Source: Salinarimonas sp052380005
GTDB taxonomy: Bacteria > Pseudomonadota > Alphaproteobacteria > Rhizobiales > Beijerinckiaceae
Strand: one strand, 5' to 3'
DNA length: 64,000 nt
Assembly: GCA_052380005.1 (NCBI GenBank)
Contig: JBQTCJ010000007.1
The notes beneath the pieces are model-generated. The model was given only the letters and a program-made list of their open reading frames with translations. It was not told where the DNA came from and ran no database searches. The position numbers were made by a program, and so were the translations under genes. How positions within the stretch are numbered: position 1 is the stretch's first letter; every line of letters starts with the position of its first letter. Below are positions 17,002-25,076 of the stretch, piece after piece.

Positions 17002-17867
17002 TGGGCCTCGATCTCGTCGCCTACCTCGTCATAGCGCTCGTCGTGCTCGGCATCGTCGCGAGCGCGATCCGCATCATGCGCGAGTACGAGCGCGCCGTCG
17101 TGTTCACGCTCGGGCGCTACAGCGGCGTGCGCGGGCCAGGCATCATCTTCGTCATCCCGTTCCTGCAGCAGGCGGTGAAGGTGGACATGCGCACCATCAC
17201 CATGGACGTGCCCTCGCAGGACGTGATCTCGAAGGACAACGTCTCGGTCAAGGTCAACGCTGTGATCTACTTCCGCGTCGTCGATGCCGACCGCTCGATC
17301 ATCCAGGTCGAGGACTACATGATGGCCACGAGCCAGCTCGCCCAGACGACGCTACGCTCGGTGCTCGGCAAGCACGACCTCGACGAGATGCTGTCCGAAC
17401 GCGACAAGCTCAACTCGGACATCCAGGAGATCCTCGACAGCCAGACGGACGCCTGGGGCATCAAGGTCGCCAACGTCGAGATCAAGCATGTCGACATCGA
17501 CGAGAGCATGGTGCGCGCCATCGCCCGCCAGGCCGAGGCCGAGCGCAACCGGCGCGCCCGCATCATCGACGCGGAGGGCGAGATGCAGGCCTCGCAGAAG
17601 CTTTCGGAGGCCGCGGGCATCCTCTCGCAGACGCCGGAGGCGATGCAGCTGCGCTTCCTCTCGACGCTCTACGACATCGCCGGCGACAAGAACTCGACCA
17701 TCGTCTTCCCCGTGCCGATCGATCTGCTACGGGGATTCGTGGGTGCACCCGCGGGTCCATCCTCGGGCGCATCATCCGGCGCGGGCGCCGCGCCGGCGAA
17801 CGCCGGCTCGCGGGATGCCGGGCCGCCGGAAGCGGCGCCGGGAGAGTGGCAGAAGCCCGCGGGCTGA
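16998..17867 (+). CDS. Slipin (stomatin-like SPFH protein)
   Basis: This is a membrane scaffold protein of the stomatin/SPFH group. One N-terminal hydrophobic segment (about 5-24) leads into the SPFH domain: REYERAVVFTLGRYSGVRGP, VDMRTITMDVPSQDVISKDN, VNAVIYFRVVDADRSI. A coiled-coil region rich in Ala/Glu/Arg follows (about 175-215: RAIARQAEAERNRRARIIDA), then STIVFPVPIDLL. The last 50 residues are Gly/Ala/Ser/Pro-rich. The ATG at 16998 overlaps the NfeD stop and has GAGGAG seven bases upstream. NfeD-slipin gene pairs are a known conserved unit; here they follow a YihY gene. Confidence 0.95.
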   Translation: MMGLDLVAYLVIALVVLGIVASAIRIMREYERAVVFTLGRYSGVRGPGIIFVIPFLQQAVKVDMRTITMDVPSQDVISKDNVSVKVNAVIYFRVVDADRSIIQVEDYMMATSQLAQTTLRSVLGKHDLDEMLSERDKLNSDIQEILDSQTDAWGIKVANVEIKHVDIDESMVRAIARQAEAERNRRARIIDAEGEMQASQKLSEAAGILSQTPEAMQLRFLSTLYDIAGDKNSTIVFPVPIDLLRGFVGAPAGPSSGASSGAGAAPANAGSRDAGPPEAAPGEWQKPAG

Positions 17868-17920
17868 GGGACGGGCCTCCCCCGACGGCGCAGGGGGCAC
17901 TCGGCGCGTCCTCGCGCGTT

Positions 17921-17938
17921 CATGACGAAACGGTCATG
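17921..17938. promoter_or_regulatory. Inverted repeat upstream of Spy-like gene
   Basis: CATGAC (17921-17926) and GTCATG (17933-17938) form a perfect inverted repeat with a six-base centre, about 85 bases before the Spy-like start. The geometry fits a dimeric regulator site, but no regulator gene is nearby. Confidence 0.35.
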
Positions 17939-18022
17939 CGTAGGCCATCTCGGCGGCAGCCGGGACCTGCGACGATCCGTCCCGAAGCGTCCCGGCGGGA
18001 CGCACGGACAACGAGGACAGCC

Positions 18023-18733
18023 ATGAGATTCGCCTCCCCACGCGCCACCTTCCTCGCACTCGCGACGGTCGCGGCGCTCTCCGCCGCGCCGGCGCTCGCG
18101 CAGCAGCAGCAGCAGGCGCCAGGCCCGGGCAACGCCCGGGGCGACACGCCGGCGGTCGCGATCGACCGCGGCACGCTGATCGACGCCCGCCTCGCCGGCA
18201 TCCGCGCCGGCCTCGACCTGACGCCGGAGCAGAGCGCCCTGTTCGAGCCCGTCGCCGAAGCCTGGCGCGCGGCCGCGCAGAGCCGCGGCGCGCGCCGCGA
18301 GGCGATGCGGGACGAGCGCCGCGCGCGCATGCAGGAGCGCTTCGGCGATCGCGGCGGGCCCGGCATGGAACCTCGCGACGGCATGGGCCCGCGCGACGGC
18401 ATGGGCCCGCGCGACGGCATGGGCCCGCGCAACGGCATGGGACCTGGAGAGGGGCCGCGCGCCGATCGCGGCGGCATGCGCGGATCCGGAGCCGGCCCCG
18501 GACCCGGGCTCGACTTCATGGAGCGGCTCGAGCGCCGCGCCGAGACCTCGAACGAGCGCGCCGAGGAGATCGGCGCGCTGGCGCAAGCGATGCGCCCCTT
18601 CTGGGACAGCCTCGATGCGGACCAGCGGACCCTGCTGCCGGTGCTCGTGCGCGAGCTCGGCGGCTTCGACGCCGGCCCGCGCCGCGGCGAGCGCCACCAC
18701 GGCGGATATCATCACGGCCGCGGCCGCGGCTGA
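18023..18733 (+). CDS. Periplasmic LTXXQ/Spy-like protein
   Basis: The 236-residue protein has a clear signal peptide (LALATVAALSAAPALAQ, cleavage near residue 27) and should be periplasmic. The segment LAGIRAGLDLTPEQSALFEP (about 57-76) is an LTxEQ helix of the CpxP/Spy family; a second helix pair lies near the C-terminus (SNERAEEIGALAQAMRPFWD, about 174-193). Between them is a Met/Gly/Arg-rich insert with four GMGPRD repeats, and the tail is His/Gly/Arg-rich, which might bind metal. Spy and CpxP proteins are envelope-stress chaperones or sensors; that role here is inferred. GAGGA precedes the ATG at 18023. Confidence 0.82.
   Translation: MRFASPRATFLALATVAALSAAPALAQQQQQAPGPGNARGDTPAVAIDRGTLIDARLAGIRAGLDLTPEQSALFEPVAEAWRAAAQSRGARREAMRDERRARMQERFGDRGGPGMEPRDGMGPRDGMGPRDGMGPRNGMGPGEGPRADRGGMRGSGAGPGPGLDFMERLERRAETSNERAEEIGALAQAMRPFWDSLDADQRTLLPVLVRELGGFDAGPRRGERHHGGYHHGRGRG
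18374..18445. repeat. Four tandem 18-base repeats in Spy-like gene
   Basis: The unit cgcgacggcatgggcccg occurs exactly at 18374-18391, 18392-18409 and 18410-18427. A copy with two changes lies at 18428-18445. It encodes the repeated Arg-Asp-Gly-Met-Gly-Pro unit. The near identity suggests recent slippage expansion. Confidence 0.9.
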
Positions 18734-18771
18734 CGCGGCGCCCGTCCGTCCAGCGACCCCTGGAAACGAAG

Positions 18772-18799
18772 GAAGCCGCCCGGTCGCCCGGGCGGCTTC
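18772..18799. terminator. Bidirectional hairpin between Spy-like gene and rpsD
   Basis: A perfect 12-base stem (18772-18783 with 18788-18799) around a 4-base loop lies between two convergent genes. It starts GAAGCCGCC and ends GGCGGCTTC, so a short A/T edge is present on both strands. It probably stops transcription of both the Spy-like gene and rpsD. Confidence 0.8.
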
Positions 18800-18853
18800 G
18801 TCGTCTTCGTTCGAGCTCTCTCGCCCCGAGCCGCTCGGCCCGGAGGCGCGCGA

Positions 18854-19471
18854 TCAGCGCGAGTAGAACTCGATGACGAGGTTCGGCTCCATCTGCACCG
18901 GGTACGGCACCTCCGAGAGGGTCGGGATCCGGGCGTAGGTGGCGACCATCTTGGAATGATCGACGTCGATGTAGTCCGGCACGTCGCGCTCGGCGAGCTG
19001 CGAGGCCTCGAGCACCACGACGAGCTGCTTGGAGGCCTGCTTGACCTCGATCACGTCGCCGGGCTTGACGAGGAAGCTCGGGATGTTGACCCGGCGCCCG
19101 TTCACCCGGATGTGGCCGTGGTTGACGAACTGGCGGGCGGCGAACGGGGTCGCCACGAACTTCGAGCGGTACACCACCGCGTCGAGACGACGCTCGAGCA
19201 GGCCGATCAGGTTCTCGCCGGAGTCGCCCTTCTGGCGGATCGCCTCGGCGTAGTAGCGGCGGAACTGCTTCTCGGTGATGTTGGCGTAGTAGCCCTTGAG
19301 CTTCTGCTTGGCGCGCAGCTGCGTGCCGAAGTCCGAGATCTTGCCCTTGCGGCGCTGGCCGTGCTGGCCGGGGCCGTACTCGCGGCGATTGACGGGGCTC
19401 TTCGGACGGCCCCAGATGTTCTGACCGAGGCGGCGGTCGATCTTGTACTTCGCCTCAATGCGCTTCGACAT
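18854..19471 (-). CDS. rpsD: 30S ribosomal protein S4
   Basis: S4 is a primary 16S rRNA-binding protein that nucleates assembly of the small subunit. The 205-residue product starts MSKRIEAKYKIDRRLGQNIW and has the S4 RNA-binding domain with RLDAVVYRSKFVATPFAARQ (about 91-110) and FVNHGHIRVNGRRVNIPSFL (about 111-130). It ends in EPNLVIEFYSR. As usual in alphaproteobacteria it stands alone outside the large ribosomal operons. An AGAGGAA site precedes the ATG. A near-consensus promoter lies upstream and a strong hairpin follows the stop. Confidence 0.99.
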   Translation of the reverse strand: MSKRIEAKYKIDRRLGQNIWGRPKSPVNRREYGPGQHGQRRKGKISDFGTQLRAKQKLKGYYANITEKQFRRYYAEAIRQKGDSGENLIGLLERRLDAVVYRSKFVATPFAARQFVNHGHIRVNGRRVNIPSFLVKPGDVIEVKQASKQLVVVLEASQLAERDVPDYIDVDHSKMVATYARIPTLSEVPYPVQMEPNLVIEFYSR

Positions 19472-19632
19472 CGCGGTTCCTCTTTGCGTTGTCTGGTCTT
19501 CGAGGAACGCGCCCTCCTCTCCCCGAACCGGCTCGCGAGCCGACCGGGACGACAGGCCCGGCCTGCCGGCCGGATCCGCGGGTGCGTGAACGAGAACGCG
19601 GGCCTCGTGGCGAGACCCGCGCTTCGCGGGGC

Positions 19633-19661
19633 GACATAGCCGAGGCGAGGGCGGGTGTCAA
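19633..19661 (-). promoter_or_regulatory. Strong sigma-70 promoter of rpsD
   Basis: On the minus strand a perfect TTGACA (plus 19656-19661) and TATGTC (plus 19633-19638) are separated by exactly 17 bases. The rpsD leader would be about 155 bases, long enough for autogenous control by S4, though no specific structure was identified. Confidence 0.8.
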
Positions 19662-19742
19662 CGAAGGGGGCGCGGCGACATCGCCGTGGACAAGCGCGCC
19701 GGGACGCTTCACCGCCCGCCCGGCGCGCGCTACATCTCCCGC

Positions 19743-20195
19743 ATGCACGCCCGCCCGCCCCTCCATCTCCTCAAGCTCTGCGTCGGCGCCGAGTCGATCG
19801 CCGATCTCGAGGGCTGGATCGAGGAGAGCCGGCTCTACGCGGCGCGGGCCGGGCGTCCCTACGAGCAGCGGCACACGACGCGGATGGTGCCCAAGCGGAT
19901 GGACGAGATCGCCGGGCGCGGGTCGCTCTACTGGGTGATCAAGGGCCAGCTCTGCGCTCGCCAGCGGCTCGTCGCGATCCGGCCCTTCACCGACGAGGGC
20001 GGCATCGGGCGCTGCCATCTCGTGCTGGAGCCGGTCGTCGTGCCTGTGCAGCCGCGCCCGTGCCGGCCGTTCCAGGGCTGGCGCTACCTCGAGGAGAAGG
20101 ACGCGCCGGCGGACCTCTCGGACGAGGCCGCCGCGGGGCTCGCGGAGATGCCGGAGGGGCTCAGGCGCGAGCTGGCGGAGCTGGGGCTGCTGTGA
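19743..20195 (+). CDS. DUF1489 family protein
   Basis: This is a conserved alphaproteobacterial protein of unknown function, 150 residues. Characteristic segments are LHLLKLCVGAESIADLEGWI at the N-terminus, YEQRHTTRMVPKRMDEIAGR, GSLYWVIKGQLCARQRLVAI and FQGWRYLEEKDAPADL. It appears soluble, with no signal or membrane segment. The ATG at 19743 fits the family start; an upstream in-frame GTG at 19686 would add 19 residues with no family look. It is divergent from rpsD and convergent with the acetyltransferase gene. Confidence 0.9.
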   Translation: MHARPPLHLLKLCVGAESIADLEGWIEESRLYAARAGRPYEQRHTTRMVPKRMDEIAGRGSLYWVIKGQLCARQRLVAIRPFTDEGGIGRCHLVLEPVVVPVQPRPCRPFQGWRYLEEKDAPADLSDEAAAGLAEMPEGLRRELAELGLL

Positions 20196-20220
20196 CGGAG
20201 CTTGCGCCCGTCCGGCGCCG

Positions 20221-20715
20221 TCAGCTGTTCCAGTCCGCCCGCTCCAGCCGATAGACGATGCAATCGTCCTCCCCGAACGTCCGCCGCTCCACCGCACGAA
20301 ACCCCAGGCGCTCGTAGAAGCGGCGGGCGCGCACGTTCTCGACGAGCGGATCGAGCAGGACGGCGCAGACCGAGGGCTCCGCGAAGCAGCGGGCGAGGAC
20401 GAGGTTCATCATCGCGCCGCCGTAGCCGCGGCCGCGATCGGCGGGATTGCCGATCCAGACGTCGAGCGCCCGCAGCCCCGGGCCGCAATCGCCCCAGTAG
20501 TGCGTCTCCTCCCGTGCGGCGTCGATCACCACGACGACGCCCACGGGACGACGGTCGGCCTCGAAGATCAGGATCTCGCGCCAATCGACCGTGCGGGGTA
20601 TCTCCCCCGCCCAATCGAAGGCGTCGTCCGCGCCGCTGGAGGCGACGACGTCGGGGTCCTCGTTCCAGGCGAGCAGCGTCGGCAGGTCGGCTAGCGTGGC
20701 GGGCCTCAGGCGCAT
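20221..20715 (-). CDS. GNAT acetyltransferase resembling AAC(6')
   Basis: This is a 164-residue GNAT-fold enzyme that should transfer an acetyl group from acetyl-CoA. It starts MRLRPATLADLPTLLAWNED. The acetyl-CoA loop is in NPADRGRGYGGAMMNLVLAR, and the C-terminal DPLVENVRARRFYERLGFRA matches the last GNAT strand. The run YWGDCGPGLRALDVWIGNPA and the DPxxxNxRAxRxYExxGF ending resemble aminoglycoside 6'-N-acetyltransferases of the AAC(6')-Ib group. The natural substrate is unknown and resistance is not shown by sequence. GGGGAG precedes the ATG at 20715. It is divergent from the sirtuin gene. Confidence 0.85.
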   Translation of the reverse strand: MRLRPATLADLPTLLAWNEDPDVVASSGADDAFDWAGEIPRTVDWREILIFEADRRPVGVVVVIDAAREETHYWGDCGPGLRALDVWIGNPADRGRGYGGAMMNLVLARCFAEPSVCAVLLDPLVENVRARRFYERLGFRAVERRTFGEDDCIVYRLERADWNS

Positions 20716-20763
20716 TCGTCGTCTCCCCTCCCGCGTTCGTCGAGGATGATCTAAAACAGCCGG

Positions 20764-21489
20764 ATGCAGCGCATCGATCACGTCTTCATGCTCACCGGCG
20801 CCGGGATCTCCGCCGAGAGCGGGCTCGGCACCTTTCGCGACGTCGGCGGCATCTGGGCGACGTTCGATCCCATGACGCTCGCCACGCCGGAAGCCTTCGC
20901 CCGCGACCCTGAAACGGTCCAGGCCTTCTACGACGCCCGCCGCCGGAACCTGCTGGCGGCCGAGCCGAACCCGGCGCACCATGCGCTCGCCCGGCTGGAG
21001 GCCGGCCTCGCGGCGCGGGGCGGACGTCTCACGCTCGTCACCCAGAACATCGACGACCTGCACGAGCGTGCCGGACACCGCGAGGTGCTGCACATGCACG
21101 GCGAGCTGCTGAAGGCGCGCTGCACGTCCTGCGAAGCGGTGGCGGAGGTCCGCGCGGACCTCTCGACGGCGGACACCTGCGGCGCCTGCGGGCGCGCGGG
21201 TACCCTGCGGCCCCACGTCGTCTGGTTCGGCGAGATCCCCTTCCACCTCGACACGATCGAGGAGCGGCTGATGGCGGCGGACCTGTTCGTCGCCATCGGC
21301 ACGTCCGGCGCGGTCTACCCGGCCGCCGGCCTCGTCGGGGCGGCGCGGCAGTCGGGGATCGCGACCCGCGACATCAACCTCGAGCCCTCGGACAACGCCC
21401 ATCTGTTCGACGAGCGGGATTACGGCCGCGCGAGCGAGACCGTGCCGCGCTGGGTGGACGCGGTGCTCGGCACGGGCCGCTCGCCCTGA
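20764..21489 (+). CDS. cobB: NAD-dependent protein deacylase (sirtuin, CobB type)
   Basis: Sirtuins remove acyl groups from lysines using NAD. The 241-residue protein has the NAD motif MLTGAGISAESGLGTFRD (about 9-26), TQNIDDLHERAG (93-104), the catalytic His112 in HMHGEL and a zinc site of Cys120, Cys123, Cys139 and Cys142. Tyr56 and Arg59 in FYDARR match the Tyr-x-x-Arg pair that lets class III sirtuins accept succinyl- and malonyl-lysine, so desuccinylase as well as deacetylase activity is likely. The ATG at 20764 is close to the divergent acetyltransferase start, leaving a 48-base shared promoter region. Confidence 0.95.
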   Translation: MQRIDHVFMLTGAGISAESGLGTFRDVGGIWATFDPMTLATPEAFARDPETVQAFYDARRRNLLAAEPNPAHHALARLEAGLAARGGRLTLVTQNIDDLHERAGHREVLHMHGELLKARCTSCEAVAEVRADLSTADTCGACGRAGTLRPHVVWFGEIPFHLDTIEERLMAADLFVAIGTSGAVYPAAGLVGAARQSGIATRDINLEPSDNAHLFDERDYGRASETVPRWVDAVLGTGRSP

Positions 21490-21511
21490 GGGCGGCGGCA
21501 CGCCGCCTCAG
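21486..21511. terminator. Hairpin spanning the convergent stops of sirtuin and thiolase
   Basis: CTGAGGGCGGCG pairs with CGCCGCCTCAG with one bulged base around GCA. Both stop codons lie within the arms, so the structure could end both transcripts. Confidence 0.6.
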
Positions 21512-22674
21512 CGCACCCGCTCGAGGACCGACACGTAGTTCGCCACCGCCGCGCCGCCCATGTTGAAGATGCCGCCGAGGCGAGCGTCCTTCACCTGGAT
21601 GCCGCCGGCCTCGCCGACGAGCTGCATGGCGGATAGGACGTGCATCGACACGCCCGTGGCGCCGATCGGGTGGCCCTTGGCCTTGAGCCCGCCGGACGGG
21701 TTCACGGGGAGCTTGCCGTCCTTGCGCGTCCAGCCCTCGGCGACGGCGCGGGCGCCCTGCCCCTCCGGCACGAGGCCCATCGCCTCGTACTCGATCAGCT
21801 CGGCGATGGTGAAGCAGTCGTGCGTCTCGACGAAGGAGAGATCGCCGAGCGTCACCCCCGCCTCCGCCAGGGCCCGCTGCCAGGCCACCGCGCAGCCCTC
21901 GAACTTGAGGATGTCGCGCTTGGACATCGGCAGGAAATCCTGCGCGTGCGCGGTGGCGCGGAAGCCCACCGCCCGGTGCATCGCCATGGCGCTGTCGATG
22001 TCGGCGATGACGAGCGCGGCGGCGCCGTCGGAGACGAGCGAGCAGTCGGTGCGCTTGAGCGGCCCGGCCACGAAGGGGTTCTTCTCGCTTTCGGCACGGC
22101 AGAAGGCGAAGCCGAGGTCCTTGCGCATCTGGGCGTAGGGATTGTCGACGCCGTTGGCGTGGTTCTTCGCCGCGATGCCCGCGAGCGCGTCGGACTGGTC
22201 GCCCCAGCGCTGGAAGTAGGCCGCCGCGATCTTGCCGAAGACGCCCGCGAAGCCCGCCGGGGTGTCGCCGTCCTCGGGCAGGTAGGAGGCCTTGAGCAGG
22301 TTCTTGCCGATCTCCGGCCCCGGCGTCGTGGTCATCTGCTCGACGCCGACGACGAGCACGCGGCGCGCGCGGCCCGCCTCGATCGTCTTCAAGGCCTGCT
22401 GCACGGCGGCGGAGCCGGTGGCGCAGGCGTTCTCGACGCGGGTGGCCGGCTTGAAGCGGAACAGGTCGGAGGCCTGGAGCACGAGGCCGGCGGTGAAGTC
22501 CTGCGCCGAGAAGCCCGCGTTGAAGTGGCCGAGGACGATCTCGTCGATGTCCTCCGGCCCGATCTCCGCGTGGGCGAGCGCCTCGCGCGCGACACGCACG
22601 ATCAGGCTCTCGACGGTCTCGGCGTCCTGCTTGCCGAAGGGCGTGTGGGCCCAGCCCACGATGGCGGCTCTCAT
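21508..22674 (-). CDS. Thiolase-family acetyl-CoA acyltransferase
   Basis: This is a 388-residue thiolase-superfamily protein of the SCP-x/archaeal-like branch. The nucleophilic Cys lies in RVENACATGSAAVQQAL (about 83-99). The catalytic His is in GGLKAKGHPIGATG (about 327-340), and THDCFTIAELIEYEAMGLV is typical of this branch. The usual C-terminal Cys-x-Gly motif is replaced by NMGGAAVANY, as is common in SCP-x-like thiolases, so the exact reaction (thiolysis or condensation) is uncertain. It could serve fatty-acid or branched-substrate breakdown; no other beta-oxidation gene is adjacent. AGAGGA precedes the ATG at 22674. Confidence 0.88.
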   Translation of the reverse strand: MRAAIVGWAHTPFGKQDAETVESLIVRVAREALAHAEIGPEDIDEIVLGHFNAGFSAQDFTAGLVLQASDLFRFKPATRVENACATGSAAVQQALKTIEAGRARRVLVVGVEQMTTTPGPEIGKNLLKASYLPEDGDTPAGFAGVFGKIAAAYFQRWGDQSDALAGIAAKNHANGVDNPYAQMRKDLGFAFCRAESEKNPFVAGPLKRTDCSLVSDGAAALVIADIDSAMAMHRAVGFRATAHAQDFLPMSKRDILKFEGCAVAWQRALAEAGVTLGDLSFVETHDCFTIAELIEYEAMGLVPEGQGARAVAEGWTRKDGKLPVNPSGGLKAKGHPIGATGVSMHVLSAMQLVGEAGGIQVKDARLGGIFNMGGAAVANYVSVLERVR

Positions 22675-22900
22675 GGCGTCCTCTCTCAGGGATCCGGGGC
22701 GGCGTCTTCTCGGGGCGCCGTCCGCGCGCGCGTCGTTCGCCCAATGTGCGTGCGCGGGCGCCACGCGGCAAGAGGTCCGGCGGGCGCGGCGGCCACGCGG
22801 GTCAGGTGTGCCGCCGACGCCGTTCAGCGACGGCGCGCCACGCGCTAGGATGGCCCATCGTCCCGCCACCGAACCGCCCTCCACCGGATCACCCACCCCC

Positions 22901-23815
22901 ATGCCCGCCCCGCGCGCCTCGACGCTCTCCGCCCTGACGACCCCCGGCGCGCGCGCCGGCATCCTGGTGATGCTCCTCGCGATGCTCCTGTTCGCGGTGA
23001 ACGACACGCTCGGCAAGTGGCTCGTCGCCACCTATTCCGCCGGGCAGGTACTGCTGATCCGCAGCCTCGCCGCGCTCGTCGTGCTCGCGCCCTTCCTGAT
23101 GCGCACGAGCCCCACCGCGCTGCTGCGGCCGGAGCGCCCGCGCCTGCAGGCGCTGCGCGTGGCGCTCTCGACGCTGGAGGTGTTCTGCTTCTACGTCGCG
23201 GTGGCATACCTGCCGCTCGCCGACGTGCTCACCTACTGGATGGCGGCGCCGATCTGGGTCGCGGCGCTCTCGCCCCTCGTGCTCGGCGAGCGGGTCGGCT
23301 GGCGGCGCTGGAGCGCCATCGTGGTCGGTTTCGTCGGCGTGGTGATCGCGCTCGAGCCCTCACGCGCGACGATCTCGGCGGCGGCGGGCGTGTCGATCGT
23401 CGGCTCGCTCGCCTTCGCGGGGATGATGCTGCTCTCGCGGGTGCTGCGCGGCACGCCCGACACCACGCTCGTGCTCTGGCAGACGACCGGAGCCGGGCTC
23501 GCCGGGCTCGTGCTCGCGCCCTTCGCGTGGGTCTCGCCGACACCGCTCGACCTCGGCCTGCTGGCCCTGCTCGGCGTGCTCTCGATGATGGGCCACGTCG
23601 CGGTCAACCGGGCCTTCAAGCTCGCGGACGCAGCGACGGTCGTGCCCTATCAGTACACGCTGCTGTTCTTCGCCGCCGTGCTCGGCTTCCTCGTCTTCGG
23701 CGACGTGCCGCGCCCCGCGCTGATGCTCGGCGCGGCGATCATCGTGGCGGCGGGGGTGTACATCTTCCTGCGCGAGCGGGCGGTTGCGCGGCGGGAGCGC
23801 GAGCCCGGCCGATGA
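22901..23815 (+). CDS. EamA-family (DMT) transporter
   Basis: This is a ten-segment inner-membrane transporter of the drug/metabolite superfamily. Two EamA halves are visible, the first from ILVMLLAMLLFAVNDTLGKW (about 20-39) and the second from SIVGSLAFAGMMLLSRVLRG (about 165-184). The motif PLVLGERVGWRRWSAIVVGF closes the first half and GFLVFGDVPRPALMLGAAII the second. The substrate cannot be told from sequence. The start is uncertain: ATG at 22901 has no good ribosome site, and an in-frame ATG at 22850 would add 17 residues. Confidence 0.85.
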   Translation: MPAPRASTLSALTTPGARAGILVMLLAMLLFAVNDTLGKWLVATYSAGQVLLIRSLAALVVLAPFLMRTSPTALLRPERPRLQALRVALSTLEVFCFYVAVAYLPLADVLTYWMAAPIWVAALSPLVLGERVGWRRWSAIVVGFVGVVIALEPSRATISAAAGVSIVGSLAFAGMMLLSRVLRGTPDTTLVLWQTTGAGLAGLVLAPFAWVSPTPLDLGLLALLGVLSMMGHVAVNRAFKLADAATVVPYQYTLLFFAAVLGFLVFGDVPRPALMLGAAIIVAAGVYIFLRERAVARREREPGR

Positions 23816-23952
23816 TCGCAAGATCTCACCGTCGATTATCCTTGTATTCGGCGGGGAAGGGTCTTAGCATGACCGGGAGAGGTGAAGAACCGGCCTCCTC
23901 GCGGTGGATGTCCACCCCCGCCGGCTCCGTATTCCTCTCTCCAGGAGCCTTC

Positions 23953-24195
23953 ATGCCCGAACGTCGCGGTGGCGAGAGCCCCGCCCACAGGTACGCGCTC
24001 CACCAGGAGGTGCGGCTCTTCGCGACGCGTTTCTCCGGCGTGCGCGCCAGCGAGACCGGGGTGTACCGGATCACCCGGCTGATGCCCTTCGACGAGCGCG
24101 GCGAGCCGTCCTACCGGATCGAGGGCAGGGGCTCCGGGGTCCGGGCGGTGCGCGAGAGCGAGATCGAGCGGCACGTCTCGCCGTTCCGCGCCTGA
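23953..24195 (+). CDS. Small conserved-looking protein of unknown function
   Basis: This is an 80-residue basic, soluble product starting MPERRGGESPAHRYALHQEV, with EVRLFATRFSGVRASETGVY and GEPSYRIEGRGSGVRAVRES. The sequence looks like a compact beta-rich domain. No family was recognised with confidence. The ATG at 23953 is chosen because AGGAG lies six bases upstream; an in-frame ATG at 23869 would add 28 unstructured residues. It is followed on the same strand by two other short genes of unknown role. Confidence 0.65.
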   Translation: MPERRGGESPAHRYALHQEVRLFATRFSGVRASETGVYRITRLMPFDERGEPSYRIEGRGSGVRAVRESEIERHVSPFRA

Positions 24196-24215
24196 GCGCC
24201 GCCGGAACCCGCCGG

Positions 24216-24737
24216 ATGGACCACGACCCCACATCGCTCGACCACCACCGCGGCGCCGCGGGCCGCAGGGCGACCGAGCTGCGGCGCCTCCACGCGCGGA
24301 TCGAGGCCGATCAGGCCGCCGTGCGTGCGAGCCGGTCCGAGCTCGAGGTGCTGCTCGCCACGACACCCGCCGAGACGCTCGGGGACGCGCTCGAGACCGC
24401 ACGCTATCTGCTCGAGCTCTTCGCCGGCGGCGCGAGCGCGGCCGAGCCCAGCCGACGCCGGCTGATCGCCCGCACGCTGATAGACCTGGACCGGCTCGCC
24501 GGCGACGGCGGGTCGGATGCGGGTTCGGACCTGGGCGAGAAGCGCGCCGTCGGGCGCGGCGGCCGCGGCGGCTCGGGGCGCAGGGTCGCGAAGCCCGCCG
24601 GCGAACGCCCCCCGCCCGCCGCGCAGCGCGACGTGGTCACGTCGATGGCGTCGCACCGCGGCCCCAGACATCCGAACGAGCCGCCGAGCGACGGCGCCCC
24701 TGCGCCACGGGCCCCCGGCGACGATCGAGACGCATGA
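24216..24737 (+). CDS. Hypothetical helical protein with disordered tail
   Basis: This is a 173-residue product, not recognised. Residues 15-90 look helical and heptad-like (RRLHARIEADQAAVRASRSE, then LGDALETARYLLELFAGGAS). The rest is Gly/Arg/Pro-rich and probably disordered. The ribosome site is weak, but codon-position GC bias fits coding in this frame better than in the antisense frames. It lies 20 bases after the preceding small gene. Confidence 0.45.
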   Translation: MDHDPTSLDHHRGAAGRRATELRRLHARIEADQAAVRASRSELEVLLATTPAETLGDALETARYLLELFAGGASAAEPSRRRLIARTLIDLDRLAGDGGSDAGSDLGEKRAVGRGGRGGSGRRVAKPAGERPPPAAQRDVVTSMASHRGPRHPNEPPSDGAPAPRAPGDDRDA

Positions 24738-24778
24738 CGGGCCGCGATCCGCGAGCCGATGCACGAGGAGATATCGAG

Positions 24779-24916
24779 ATGGCAAAAGGTCAGATGCGCG
24801 GCAACAAGGAAGTGCGCAAGCCCAAGACGAAGAAGGAAGCCGCCCCGGCGCCGACCGGCTTCGCCAAGGGCGCGCTCACCGCCACCGCGGCGACCGCCCC
24901 CAAGAAGAAGGGCTGA
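24779..24916 (+). CDS. Very small basic protein, conserved in Hyphomicrobiales
   Basis: This is a 45-residue Lys-rich peptide beginning MAKGQMRGNKEVRKPKTKKE and ending APKKKG. Proteins with the same MAKGQMR-N-Ex+KPK start occur widely in Rhizobiales genomes as conserved hypotheticals; this is from memory and was not searched. A strong GAGGAG site precedes the ATG at 24779. The charge pattern suggests a nucleic-acid- or ribosome-associated role, which is inference. Confidence 0.75.
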   Translation: MAKGQMRGNKEVRKPKTKKEAAPAPTGFAKGALTATAATAPKKKG

Positions 24917-25076
24917 GCCGCGGGGCGTTCGACGGACATCGCCCCGCCTTCATGCGAAGGCCGGCAGGTCGAGCCGTCCGGGCCGAGCCTCGGCACGGCG
25001 GCGCGCGCGTTCGCCCGCGACAAGCGTGTTCGCGCGCGCTAGAACCGTCGCCGGTTCATCGGACGTGAAGGATCCC

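Noticed and set aside
18374..18445. CRISPR-like short repeats
   Set aside because: The units are contiguous without spacers and encode a peptide repeat.
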